NCBI GenBank assembly: GCA_965262235.1
Contig: OZ253504.1
Span: 1,240,001 to 1,304,000, forward strand
Length of the DNA: 64,000 nucleotides
Direction of reading: 5' to 3'
Origin: CATQGW01 sp965262235
GTDB taxonomy: Bacteria; Chloroflexota; Dehalococcoidia; Bin125
The position numbers and the translations under genes are program-made. The notes under the pieces are model-generated. The model worked only from the letters and a program-made list of their open reading frames with translations, searched no databases and was not told the DNA's origin. Of this stretch, positions 57,981 to 64,000 are shown piece after piece. Every line of letters begins with the position of its first letter. Position 1 is the stretch's first letter.

Positions 57981-59725
57981 CGGATGAACCCTTCGTAGTT
58001 TCGCATGAGCAGCTGAGCTTCGATCTGGCGCATGGTGTCGAGCGCAACACCGACGACGATCAGCAGGCCGGTGCTCGAGATGGTGAGCGCGGTGCTATCG
58101 GGGATGAATTCGGTGGCGAGGAAGGGCACGACGGCGACGAAGCCGAGGAACAGCGCTCCAGCCCAGGTGATGCGGCCCAGGACGCGGTTGATGTAGTCCT
58201 GCGTGGGCCGGCCGGGACGGATGCCGGGGATGAAGCCGCCCTGCTTCTGGAGGTTCTCGGCGAGGTTCTGCTGCTGGAAGGTGACGAATGTGTAGAAGAA
58301 GGTGAAGGCCACGACGAGCACGAACGAGAGCGCCCAGTAGAGCGGGCGTCCGGGCGAGAAGCTGGTCTGGACCCATTCGGCGGCGCGGATGATGCCGGGC
58401 GGGCGCTCGCCGAGCGTCTGGCCTTCGGCGAAGTCGGGCGTGAGCGGATCGTCGGGCGGTTCGAGATGGGTGGGGATGCCCGTAGTTCTGATCAGATCGC
58501 CCTCGATGTCGGCGAGGGTGATTGACTCTCGGCCGATCTTGTTGGCGTCGATCCGCCAGGTGGTGAGGAGCTCGCTTGAGATCGGATCGGTGCGGCTTTC
58601 GATGCGGGTGAGGACGTAGGCGTCGCTGGCGCGATTGATCCGGTCGAGCAGGTCGTCGAAAGTGTCTTCGGCGGCGTCCCACTCGATCTCGGCGGCGTTG
58701 ACGAGGAACAGGCCGGTCGAGCCGAGGTCGGGGTAGAGCGTGTTGAGCAGCTCATCGGAGTCGAGCGCCTCGAAGGGGACCTGGACGGAGACGCGGGACT
58801 GGCTCTCTTCGCCGGCGGCGCCGGTGACCCAGCCGGCGAGGACGGAGGGGAAGATGATGATTGAGAAGGCGAAGATCAGGGGGATCATGCCGGCGCTGTT
58901 GACGCGCAGGGGAATGTAGCTCTGGCCGCTCTGGCGGTACATCCTCCCGCCTCTGAAGACGCTGCGGGCATATTGAACGGGGATGCGCCGCTGGGCCTCC
59001 TGGAAGAAGACGATGAGGGCGACGAGGGCGACGGCGATGGCGATGACGACGGCGATCCCGGACCAGCCGATGTCGCTCTGTCCGACGGAGTTGAAGAGCG
59101 TCGGGAAGCTGGCGACGATGCCGGCGAAGATGATCAGGGAGATGCCGTTGCCGACGCCCTTTTCGGTGATGAGCTCGCCGAGCCAGATGAGGAACATGGT
59201 GCCGGCGGTCATGGTGATGATGGCGGAGACGGTGGGCAGCCACTCTTCGGCGCCGAAGCCGATGCCGGTGATGGCGCGGGCGTTTTCGAGCAGGATCAGC
59301 TGCCCGTAGCCCTGCACGATCGACATCGGGATGGCGAGCCAGTAGGTGTAGAGCTGGATTTTGTTGCGGCCCGATTCGCCCTCCTGGGCGAGCGCCTGCA
59401 GCCGCGGGATCATCGGCTGGAGCAGGTTCATGACGATCGAGGCGGTGATGTAGGGGTAGACGCCCAGGGCGACGATGGAGAGGTTGTCGAGGCCGCCGCC
59501 GGAGAAGAGGTTGAGGAAGCCGAGGACGGGGTTGTTGTCGAGGGCGTTTTCGAGCTGAGTTCTGTTGATATCGGGAATCGGCACGTGCGCGACGAGCCGA
59601 AAGATGACCAACATGGCGAGGGTGAAGGCGAGCTTCTGGCGGACGTCGGGCTGTCGCCAGGCGTCGACCAGCGCCTGCAGCAGCTTAGGCCGAGTCGGCC
59701 CCGCTGCTGTCTGCGCTCGTTGCAT
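57977..59725 (-). CDS. secY: SecY translocase subunit with a large extracytoplasmic insertion
   Basis: SecY is the protein-conducting channel of the Sec system. The 582-residue protein has ten expected membrane segments and SecY landmarks (ALGVYPYITASIVMNLLQP; LITEKGVGNGISLIIFAGI; RVNSAGMIPLIFAFS; QKQGGFIPGIRPG). The usual length is about 430-450. The extra residues lie between TM7 and TM8 (about residues 302-457; bases 58364-58822), on the outer side of the membrane. The insert is acidic and soluble-looking with no recognised domain. The ATG at 59725 overlaps the end of rplO by 41 nt. Confidence 0.95.
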   Translation of the reverse strand: MQRAQTAAGPTRPKLLQALVDAWRQPDVRQKLAFTLAMLVIFRLVAHVPIPDINRTQLENALDNNPVLGFLNLFSGGGLDNLSIVALGVYPYITASIVMNLLQPMIPRLQALAQEGESGRNKIQLYTYWLAIPMSIVQGYGQLILLENARAITGIGFGAEEWLPTVSAIITMTAGTMFLIWLGELITEKGVGNGISLIIFAGIVASFPTLFNSVGQSDIGWSGIAVVIAIAVALVALIVFFQEAQRRIPVQYARSVFRGGRMYRQSGQSYIPLRVNSAGMIPLIFAFSIIIFPSVLAGWVTGAAGEESQSRVSVQVPFEALDSDELLNTLYPDLGSTGLFLVNAAEIEWDAAEDTFDDLLDRINRASDAYVLTRIESRTDPISSELLTTWRIDANKIGRESITLADIEGDLIRTTGIPTHLEPPDDPLTPDFAEGQTLGERPPGIIRAAEWVQTSFSPGRPLYWALSFVLVVAFTFFYTFVTFQQQNLAENLQKQGGFIPGIRPGRPTQDYINRVLGRITWAGALFLGFVAVVPFLATEFIPDSTALTISSTGLLIVVGVALDTMRQIEAQLLMRNYEGFIR

Positions 59726-60176
59726 CAATCACCTCAACGCTGCCGCCGGCGGCTTCGATTTTAGCTCGCGCGGCGTCTGTGACGCGCTCGGCGCGCACGT
59801 GGACCGCGTGTTCGATTGGCCCGCCGGCCAGGATTTTGAACGGCTGGCTTTCGCGCCGCAACAGCCGCGCCTCGACGAGCGCCGCTGCATCCACCTCTGA
59901 ACCGGCTTCGAAGCGCCGGCCCAGCTCGACCACATTGATCGGCTGATAGACGACGCGACTCCGGTTCTTGAAGCCGTGCCGCCGCGGCAGGGTGCGGAAC
60001 ATGGACATGCCACCGCCCTCGAAGACGGAGTTGTAGTCGCGACCGGATCGGGAGCGCTGACCCTTGAGTCCGCGGCCCGAGTAGGTGCCCTTGCCGGAGG
60101 CGTTGCCGCGTCCGACTCGCTTGCGACGCTTGCGCGACCCCGGAACGGGTCGCAGATCATGCAGTTGTAGCGGCAT
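59685..60176 (-). CDS. rplO: Ribosomal protein L15
   Basis: The 163-residue protein starts MPLQLHDLRPVPGSRKRRKR, followed by VGRGNASGKGTYSGRGLKGQ and FEGGGMSMFRTLPRRHGF, all L15 motifs. PFKILAGGPIEHAVHVRAERVTDAARAKIEAAGG is the family end. The tail is short and acidic and extends over the start of secY. The ATG overlaps the rpmD stop (TGATG). Confidence 0.96.
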   Translation of the reverse strand: MPLQLHDLRPVPGSRKRRKRVGRGNASGKGTYSGRGLKGQRSRSGRDYNSVFEGGGMSMFRTLPRRHGFKNRSRVVYQPINVVELGRRFEAGSEVDAAALVEARLLRRESQPFKILAGGPIEHAVHVRAERVTDAARAKIEAAGGSVEVIDATSADSSGADSA

Positions 60177-60364
60177 CACTCACCTTCCACCTCAACCACG
60201 CTGACCAGATGGGAGACCTTGTGGAGCATGCCACGCACATCGCGCGTATCGGGCTTGCGCACGGTTTGACCGAGGCGGCGCAGGCCGAGCGATTTGATCG
60301 TTTGGCCCTGGTCGCTGCGATAGCCGATCGCGCTCTTGACCCAGGTGACTTCGAGCTCTGCCAT
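60176..60364 (-). CDS. rpmD: Ribosomal protein L30
   Basis: The 62-residue protein has the L30 pattern: VTWVKSAIGYRSDQGQTIKSLGLRRLGQTV, followed by TRDVRGMLHKVSHLVSV. It is standard in length and position between rpsE and rplO, with 6 nt to rpsE. Confidence 0.95.
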   Translation of the reverse strand: MAELEVTWVKSAIGYRSDQGQTIKSLGLRRLGQTVRKPDTRDVRGMLHKVSHLVSVVEVEGE

Positions 60365-60370
60365 GCTTGG

Positions 60371-60961
60371 TTACTCGCTTCCCGCGGCAGCCACGGCGGG
60401 CTGCGGCTCGGTCGCGGCCGGCTGAACGGGTTCAGCGGGAATACGCCCGGCGAGGCGCAGCCGTTCGCGGCGCGCCTCGACGGGGTCGCGCAGCTGGGTC
60501 AGACCGCGCACGGTGGCCTGGACGACGTTGATGACGTTGTTGGAGCCGAGCGACTTGCTGAGCACGTTGCGCAGGCCGACGGCCTCGAGCACGGCGCGGG
60601 CGCCGCCGCCGGCGATCACACCGGTACCGGGCGCGGCGGGCTTGAGCAGCACGCGCGACGCGCAGAAGCGGGCGGTGATCGGATGGGGGATCGTGCCGTT
60701 CTTGATCGGCACGCGGACCATCTCGCGGCGGGCGATTGTGGCGCCCTTGCGGATTGCGTCCGGCACCTCGTTGGCGCGGCCGATGCCGATGCCAACCTGG
60801 CCATCGCCATCACCGACAACGACGACGGCGGTGAAGCTGAAGCGCCGGCCGCCTTTGACGACCTTGGCGACGCGGTTGACTGCGACGACCTTTTCGATGA
60901 AGTCGTCCTGCGGTTGGTCGCGACGGAAGCGGCCTCGGGACTCGCGTTGCTGCGTGGTCAT
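60371..60961 (-). CDS. rpsE: Ribosomal protein S5
   Basis: The 196-residue protein has DDFIEKVVAVNRVAKVVKGGRRFSF near residue 20, GIGIGRANEVPDAIRKGATIARREM, and GTGVIAGGGARAVLEAVGLRNVLSKSLGSNNVINVV, the two S5 domains. Accuracy of decoding depends on this protein. The tail (about 30 residues) is rich in Ala, Pro and Gln. The ATG at 60961 begins at the family N-terminus, although the frame is open further upstream. Confidence 0.96.
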   Translation of the reverse strand: MTTQQRESRGRFRRDQPQDDFIEKVVAVNRVAKVVKGGRRFSFTAVVVVGDGDGQVGIGIGRANEVPDAIRKGATIARREMVRVPIKNGTIPHPITARFCASRVLLKPAAPGTGVIAGGGARAVLEAVGLRNVLSKSLGSNNVINVVQATVRGLTQLRDPVEARRERLRLAGRIPAEPVQPAATEPQPAVAAAGSE

Positions 60962-60980
60962 GCTGTGTGCCGATCTTGCA

Positions 60981-61340
60981 TCAGAAGTCCAGACCGCCTT
61001 CACGGGCGGCTTCGGCGAGGGCGCGAACACGCCCGTGGTAGCGGTAGCCGCCGCGGTCGAAGACGACACTGGAAACGCCAGCGGCCTGTGCGACCGCGGC
61101 GAGCTGTGCGCCGACGAGCCTGGCGCGGGCGGTCTTGTCGCCGTCTGCGCCGCTGATATCGGACGCGGTAGCCAGCGTGCAGCCGGCATCGTCGTCGATG
61201 ATCTGCCCGTAGATGTGATTGAGCGAGCGGAAGACGGACAGTCGCGGCCGCTCGGAGGTGCCGCGAACTCGCTTGCGCACGCGAATGTGGCGTCGTTTGC
61301 GGCCCGCACGGGTGGTGCGGCGTTTGCGTCGTGTTGGCAT
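60981..61340 (-). CDS. rplR: Ribosomal protein L18
   Basis: The 119-residue protein has HIRVRKRVRGTSERPRLSVFRSLNHIYGQIIDD near residue 18, then ARLVGAQLAAVAQAAGVSSVVFDRGGYRYHGRVRALAEAAREGGL, the L18 signature that binds 5S rRNA. The ATG at 61340 is at the expected basic start. It is 28 nt after rplF. Confidence 0.96.
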   Translation of the reverse strand: MPTRRKRRTTRAGRKRRHIRVRKRVRGTSERPRLSVFRSLNHIYGQIIDDDAGCTLATASDISGADGDKTARARLVGAQLAAVAQAAGVSSVVFDRGGYRYHGRVRALAEAAREGGLDF

Positions 61341-61368
61341 CAGGTTTGCTCCATGAGGGCGCGCGGCG

Positions 61369-61905
61369 CTAGCCGATGGCTCCCTTGCCCTGCTTGCGTC
61401 GGACCCACTCGCCGCGGTAGCGGATGCCCTTGCCCTTGTAGGGCTCGGGCGGGCGGACGGCGCGGATCTCGGCGGCCTGCTGGCCGACCGCTTGCTTGTC
61501 GTGGCCACGGACGTGGACCAGTTGGCCCTCGACCTGGAACTCGATGCCCTCGGGCGGGTCGACCCGGACGAGGTGCGAGAAGCCGACGCGCAAGACCAGC
61601 GTGGCGCCATCGAGCTCGGCGCGGTAGCCGGTGCCCTGGATCTCGAGTGTCTTGGCGAAGCCGTCGGAGACGCCGACGACCATGTTGTTGATCAGCGAGC
61701 GGACGAGCCCGTGCTGGGCGCGGTGCACGCGGCGGTCGGAGGGGCGGGTAACGATGACTTCGTTTTCCTGCACCACGACGTGGAGATCGGGATGGATGGC
61801 CTGTTCGAGCGCGCCGCGGGGGCCGGAGACGCGGACGTGGCCAGGCTCGATTTCGACCGCGACACCCTGCGGCACGGGAACGGGTTGGCGTCCGATACGG
61901 CTCAT
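61369..61905 (-). CDS. rplF: Ribosomal protein L6
   Basis: The 178-residue protein starts MSRIGRQPVPVPQGVAVEI. It has two related domains, with VSGPRGALEQ near residue 28 and the end motif PEPYKGKGIRYRGEWVRRKQGK. It lies at the base of the L7/L12 stalk. The ATG at 61905 is at the family start. The 82 nt between it and rpsH hold no gene. Confidence 0.96.
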   Translation of the reverse strand: MSRIGRQPVPVPQGVAVEIEPGHVRVSGPRGALEQAIHPDLHVVVQENEVIVTRPSDRRVHRAQHGLVRSLINNMVVGVSDGFAKTLEIQGTGYRAELDGATLVLRVGFSHLVRVDPPEGIEFQVEGQLVHVRGHDKQAVGQQAAEIRAVRPPEPYKGKGIRYRGEWVRRKQGKGAIG

Positions 61906-61987
61906 CGCTGGGCCAGTTCTGTTGGTTTCACGGCGATCACAGTGATCGCAGCGGTGATCGCACACATGGTGCTCGTGGTGCTCTGGT

Positions 61988-62392
61988 TTACCAGATGAAG
62001 CACAAGACTTCTCCCCCGAGGTTCTGCTGGCGCGCGCGGCTGCCGGTCATCACACCACGTGGTGTGGTGAGGACGGCGACGCCGAGCCCACCGTAGGGGC
62101 GAGGGATCTCGCGCTGTTGGACGTAGACGCGGAGGCCGGGCCGGCTGACGCGCTTGAGACCGCTGAGGACGGAGGTGCCGTCGTCGCGGTAGAGCAGCTC
62201 GACGTGCAGGTCGCGGCCGGTCACACCGACGCGCTGGCGGACATCGAACTCCTTGATGAAGCCCTCTTCGGCGAGCACCTGGGCGATCGAGACCTTCAAA
62301 CGGGATGAAGGGATCGAGACGCGCGGATGACCCGCGTGGATAGCGTTGCGGATCCGTGTCAGCATGTCGGCGATGGGGTCGGTGACGGGCAT
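61988..62392 (-). CDS. rpsH: Ribosomal protein S8
   Basis: The 134-residue protein begins PVTDPIADMLTRIRNAIHAGHPRVSIPSSRLK and ends with IPRPYGGLGVAVLTTPRGVMTGSRARQQNLGGEVLCFIW, both standard. It binds the central domain of 16S rRNA. Only 22 nt separate it from rplE, so rpsN (S14), usual at this point, is missing. Confidence 0.97.
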   Translation of the reverse strand: MPVTDPIADMLTRIRNAIHAGHPRVSIPSSRLKVSIAQVLAEEGFIKEFDVRQRVGVTGRDLHVELLYRDDGTSVLSGLKRVSRPGLRVYVQQREIPRPYGGLGVAVLTTPRGVMTGSRARQQNLGGEVLCFIW

Positions 62393-62414
62393 CGGTCGCC
62401 TGTTCTACTGAGGA

Positions 62415-62978
62415 CTAGAGAGCGCGCTCGAAGGGCATGCCGAGCAGCTCGAGGAGCCGGCGACCCTCCGCATCGTTGCGCGCAGTGGTGATGATGTTGA
62501 CTTGCAGGCCGCGGACCTTGTCGACCGCTCCGTAGTCGATCTCCGGGAAGACGATCTGCTCGCGAATCCCCAGGCTGTAGTTCCCGCGGCCGTCGAAGGC
62601 CGTGCGGGAGACACCCTGGAAGTCGCGGATGCGCGGCAGCGCCGCGTTGATGGTGCGATCGAGGAACTCCCACATGCGGCGCCCGCGCATGGTGCAGGTG
62701 ACGCCCACGGAGTTGCCCTCGCGGAGTTTGAAGTTGGCGATCGACTTGCGCGCCTTGGTGATGACCGGCCGCTGGCCGCAGATGGCGGTGATGTCGGCGG
62801 TGGCGGCGTCGAGCGCGGTGGAGCTGGAGAGCGCTTCGCCCATCCCGGCGTTGACCACGATTTTGGTCAGGCGCGGGACCTGCATGGGGTTCTCGAACGA
62901 GAACTCTTCGAGCATGCGGGGCGCGATCTCATCGAGATAGCGCTGCTTGAGGCGGGGGTTGCCGTTTGCTGAGGCCAT
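62415..62978 (-). CDS. rplE: Ribosomal protein L5
   Basis: The 187-residue protein has PRLTKIVVNAGMGEALSSS near residue 34, GQRPVITKARKSIANFKLREGNSVGVTCTMRGRRMWEFLDRTI, and LGIREQIVFPEIDYGAVDKVRGLQVNIIT. It binds 5S rRNA and contacts S13. Its start overlaps the rplX stop codon by one to three bases (TAATG). Confidence 0.97.
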   Translation of the reverse strand: MASANGNPRLKQRYLDEIAPRMLEEFSFENPMQVPRLTKIVVNAGMGEALSSSTALDAATADITAICGQRPVITKARKSIANFKLREGNSVGVTCTMRGRRMWEFLDRTINAALPRIRDFQGVSRTAFDGRGNYSLGIREQIVFPEIDYGAVDKVRGLQVNIITTARNDAEGRRLLELLGMPFERAL

Positions 62979-63292
62979 TAGTCGATATCCGCTTCGCAGC
63001 GCTTGCAGACGCGCACTTTGACGCCGTCGGCGCGGCGCTTGAAGCCGATCCGGGCGGGTCGGTCGCAGGTGGGGCAGACGACGGCGACGTTGCTCTCGTG
63101 CAGCGGCGCTTCGCGCTCGATGATCCCGGCCGGCGTGCCCGCCTGGGTGGCTCGCATGTGGCGCTTGACCATGTTGACGCCCTGGACGACGACGCGGCCG
63201 CGCTTGGGCAGGACCTGGCGAACCTCGCCGCGGGAGCCCTTGTTCTTGCCGGTTCGGACTTCGACCAGATCGTCGCGCTGGATTCTATTCAT
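62978..63292 (-). CDS. rplX: Ribosomal protein L24
   Basis: The 104-residue protein has a KOW-type start (DLVEVRTGKNKGSRGEVRQVLPKRGRVVVQGVNMVKRH). The second half has paired C-x2-C motifs (CPTC and CKRC), a zinc-ribbon-like form found in many bacterial L24 proteins. L24 starts 50S assembly. The ATG overlaps the rplN stop (TGATG). Confidence 0.96.
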   Translation of the reverse strand: MNRIQRDDLVEVRTGKNKGSRGEVRQVLPKRGRVVVQGVNMVKRHMRATQAGTPAGIIEREAPLHESNVAVVCPTCDRPARIGFKRRADGVKVRVCKRCEADID

Positions 63293-63663
63293 CAGACCAC
63301 CTCCGGTGCGAGCGAGACGATCCGCATGAAGTTCTTTTCGCGCAGCTCGCGGGCGACGGGCCCGAAGATGCGGGTGCCGGTGGGGTTCAGTTCGTCGCCG
63401 GCGAGGATCACGGCGGCGTTGTCGTCGAAGCGGATGTAGGAGCCATCGGGCCGGCGGTATTGCTTGGCGACGCGCACGACGACGGCTTTGACGACCTGGC
63501 CGGAACGGATTTCGCGTCCGGGGTCGGCCTGCTTGACCGTGGCGACGATGGTGTCGCCGACGCTGGCATAGCGGCGTTTGGTTCCGCCGAGCACGCGGAT
63601 GCACTTGATCACGCGGGCGCCGGAGTTATCAGCGACGCGGAGTGACGATTCCTGCTGGATCAC
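63292..63663 (-). CDS. rplN: Ribosomal protein L14
   Basis: The 123-residue protein has MIQQESSLRVADNSGARVIKCIRVLGG, a VVRVAKQYRRPDGSYIRFDDNAAVIL segment and a GTRIFGPVARELREKNFMRIVSLAPEVV end, all standard for L14. It lies at the subunit interface. The GTG start overlaps the rpsQ stop by 4 nt. Confidence 0.97.
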   Translation of the reverse strand: MIQQESSLRVADNSGARVIKCIRVLGGTKRRYASVGDTIVATVKQADPGREIRSGQVVKAVVVRVAKQYRRPDGSYIRFDDNAAVILAGDELNPTGTRIFGPVARELREKNFMRIVSLAPEVV

Positions 63664-64000
63664 GCCGCACCCTCACCATCTGCCGACATGGCTACCGGGG
63701 CGGCCTCCGGCGCGGCTTCCGCAGCTGCGGCTGGCGCGGGTGGCGCATCGAGCGTGGGGGCCTGGATTTCGCCCGGCTGAATCTCGGCCACCTCGTGCCG
63801 TTCGAGGATTTCGACGACGCGCCATGTCTTGCGGCGCGAGAGCGGGCGGCACTCTTCGATCAGCACGCGATCGCCGTTGCGGCAATCGTTGGCTTCGTCG
63901 TGGGCGAGGAAGCGCTTGCGTCGGCGCATCGTCTTCTTGTAGAGCGGGTGGCGCACGGTGCGCTCGACGCGCACGACCACGGTCTTGTGGTTGGCGTCGG
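63660..64000 (-). CDS. rpsQ: Ribosomal protein S17 (5' end cut by the window) with Ala/Pro-rich tail
   Basis: The visible 113 codons cover most of S17: KTVVVRVERTVRHPLYKKTMRRRKRFLAHDE, then CRNGDRVLIEECRPLSRRKTWRVVEIL. The start lies beyond the right edge, because coding continues through base 64000. After the usual end there is an extra tail of about 45 residues, rich in Ala, Pro and Glu. S17 binds 16S rRNA near helix 11. Confidence 0.93.
   Translation of the reverse strand, partial: DANHKTVVVRVERTVRHPLYKKTMRRRKRFLAHDEANDCRNGDRVLIEECRPLSRRKTWRVVEILERHEVAEIQPGEIQAPTLDAPPAPAAAAEAAPEAAPVAMSADGEGAA

Overview
The window is a GC-rich (about 70% by eye), densely packed bacterial chromosome segment. 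Coding runs on both strands and many neighbouring genes overlap by 4 nt (ATGA/GTGA). The gene content points to Chloroflexota, probably a Dehalococcoidia/SAR202-like lineage. It includes coenzyme F420 genes (cofE, npdG), an LLM-class flavin oxidoreductase, hopanoid side-chain genes (hpnH, hpnG-like, hpnA), lipobox lipoproteins, and several acyl-CoA, amidohydrolase and SMP-30 type catabolic enzymes. This assignment is inferred from gene content and not from a marker phylogeny. No rRNA, tRNA, CRISPR array, prophage or complete insertion sequence was found.

Layout. 1-2614: an F420 operon on the minus strand (npdG-cofE plus two tandem SRPBCC proteins). 2771-6002: an NMT1/THI5-type ABC importer (ATPase, permease, a small unknown protein, a binding lipoprotein). 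6007-9125: a Uma2 protein, a polyferredoxin, a PPC-domain lipoprotein and a cupin. 9480-14186: one giant secreted protein with 14 RCC1-type repeats followed by tandem peptidase-MA-like domains. 14183-21697: redox and housekeeping genes (GltD-like oxidoreductase, SirB1-like protein, YjbQ, MidA, peroxiredoxin, M20 peptidase, IscU, a lone molybdo-hydroxylase FAD-type C-domain and a MocA-like protein). 21733-26372: hopanoid genes hpnH, then hpnG-like and hpnA, separated by two genes on the opposite strand. 26369-27039: a RelE/HigB-type toxin-antitoxin pair coupled to the end of hpnA. 27047-33309: SDR, DinB-like, serine-dehydrogenase-type protease, acyl-CoA dehydrogenase, endonuclease III and SMP-30 genes.

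33310-38890 is repeat-rich. It holds 13 copies of a 21-bp unit, a MITE-like element with terminal inverted repeats that carries a 48-bp hairpin array, and other palindromes of the same dispersed family. Between them lie an HTH protein, a D-aminoacylase-type amidohydrolase, a Uma2 protein and a radical SAM protein. 38957-45041 (minus strand) carries a serine hydrolase, an LLM oxidoreductase, thioredoxin, PlsX, a lipoprotein and a methyltransferase.

45164-50836 is a compact S-adenosylmethionine recycling operon: apt, mtnP, a PfkB kinase, a GNAT protein, ahcY and metK. Together these would make SAM, clear S-adenosylhomocysteine and methylthioadenosine, and salvage adenine. After a repeat-filled gap, 51375-64000 is the minus-strand spc/alpha ribosomal cluster running from S17 (cut by the window edge) to L13-S9, with secY, adk, map, infA, rpoA and truA. 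It lacks rpsN and rpmJ at their usual places. Its SecY carries an insertion of roughly 130-150 residues in an extracytoplasmic loop.
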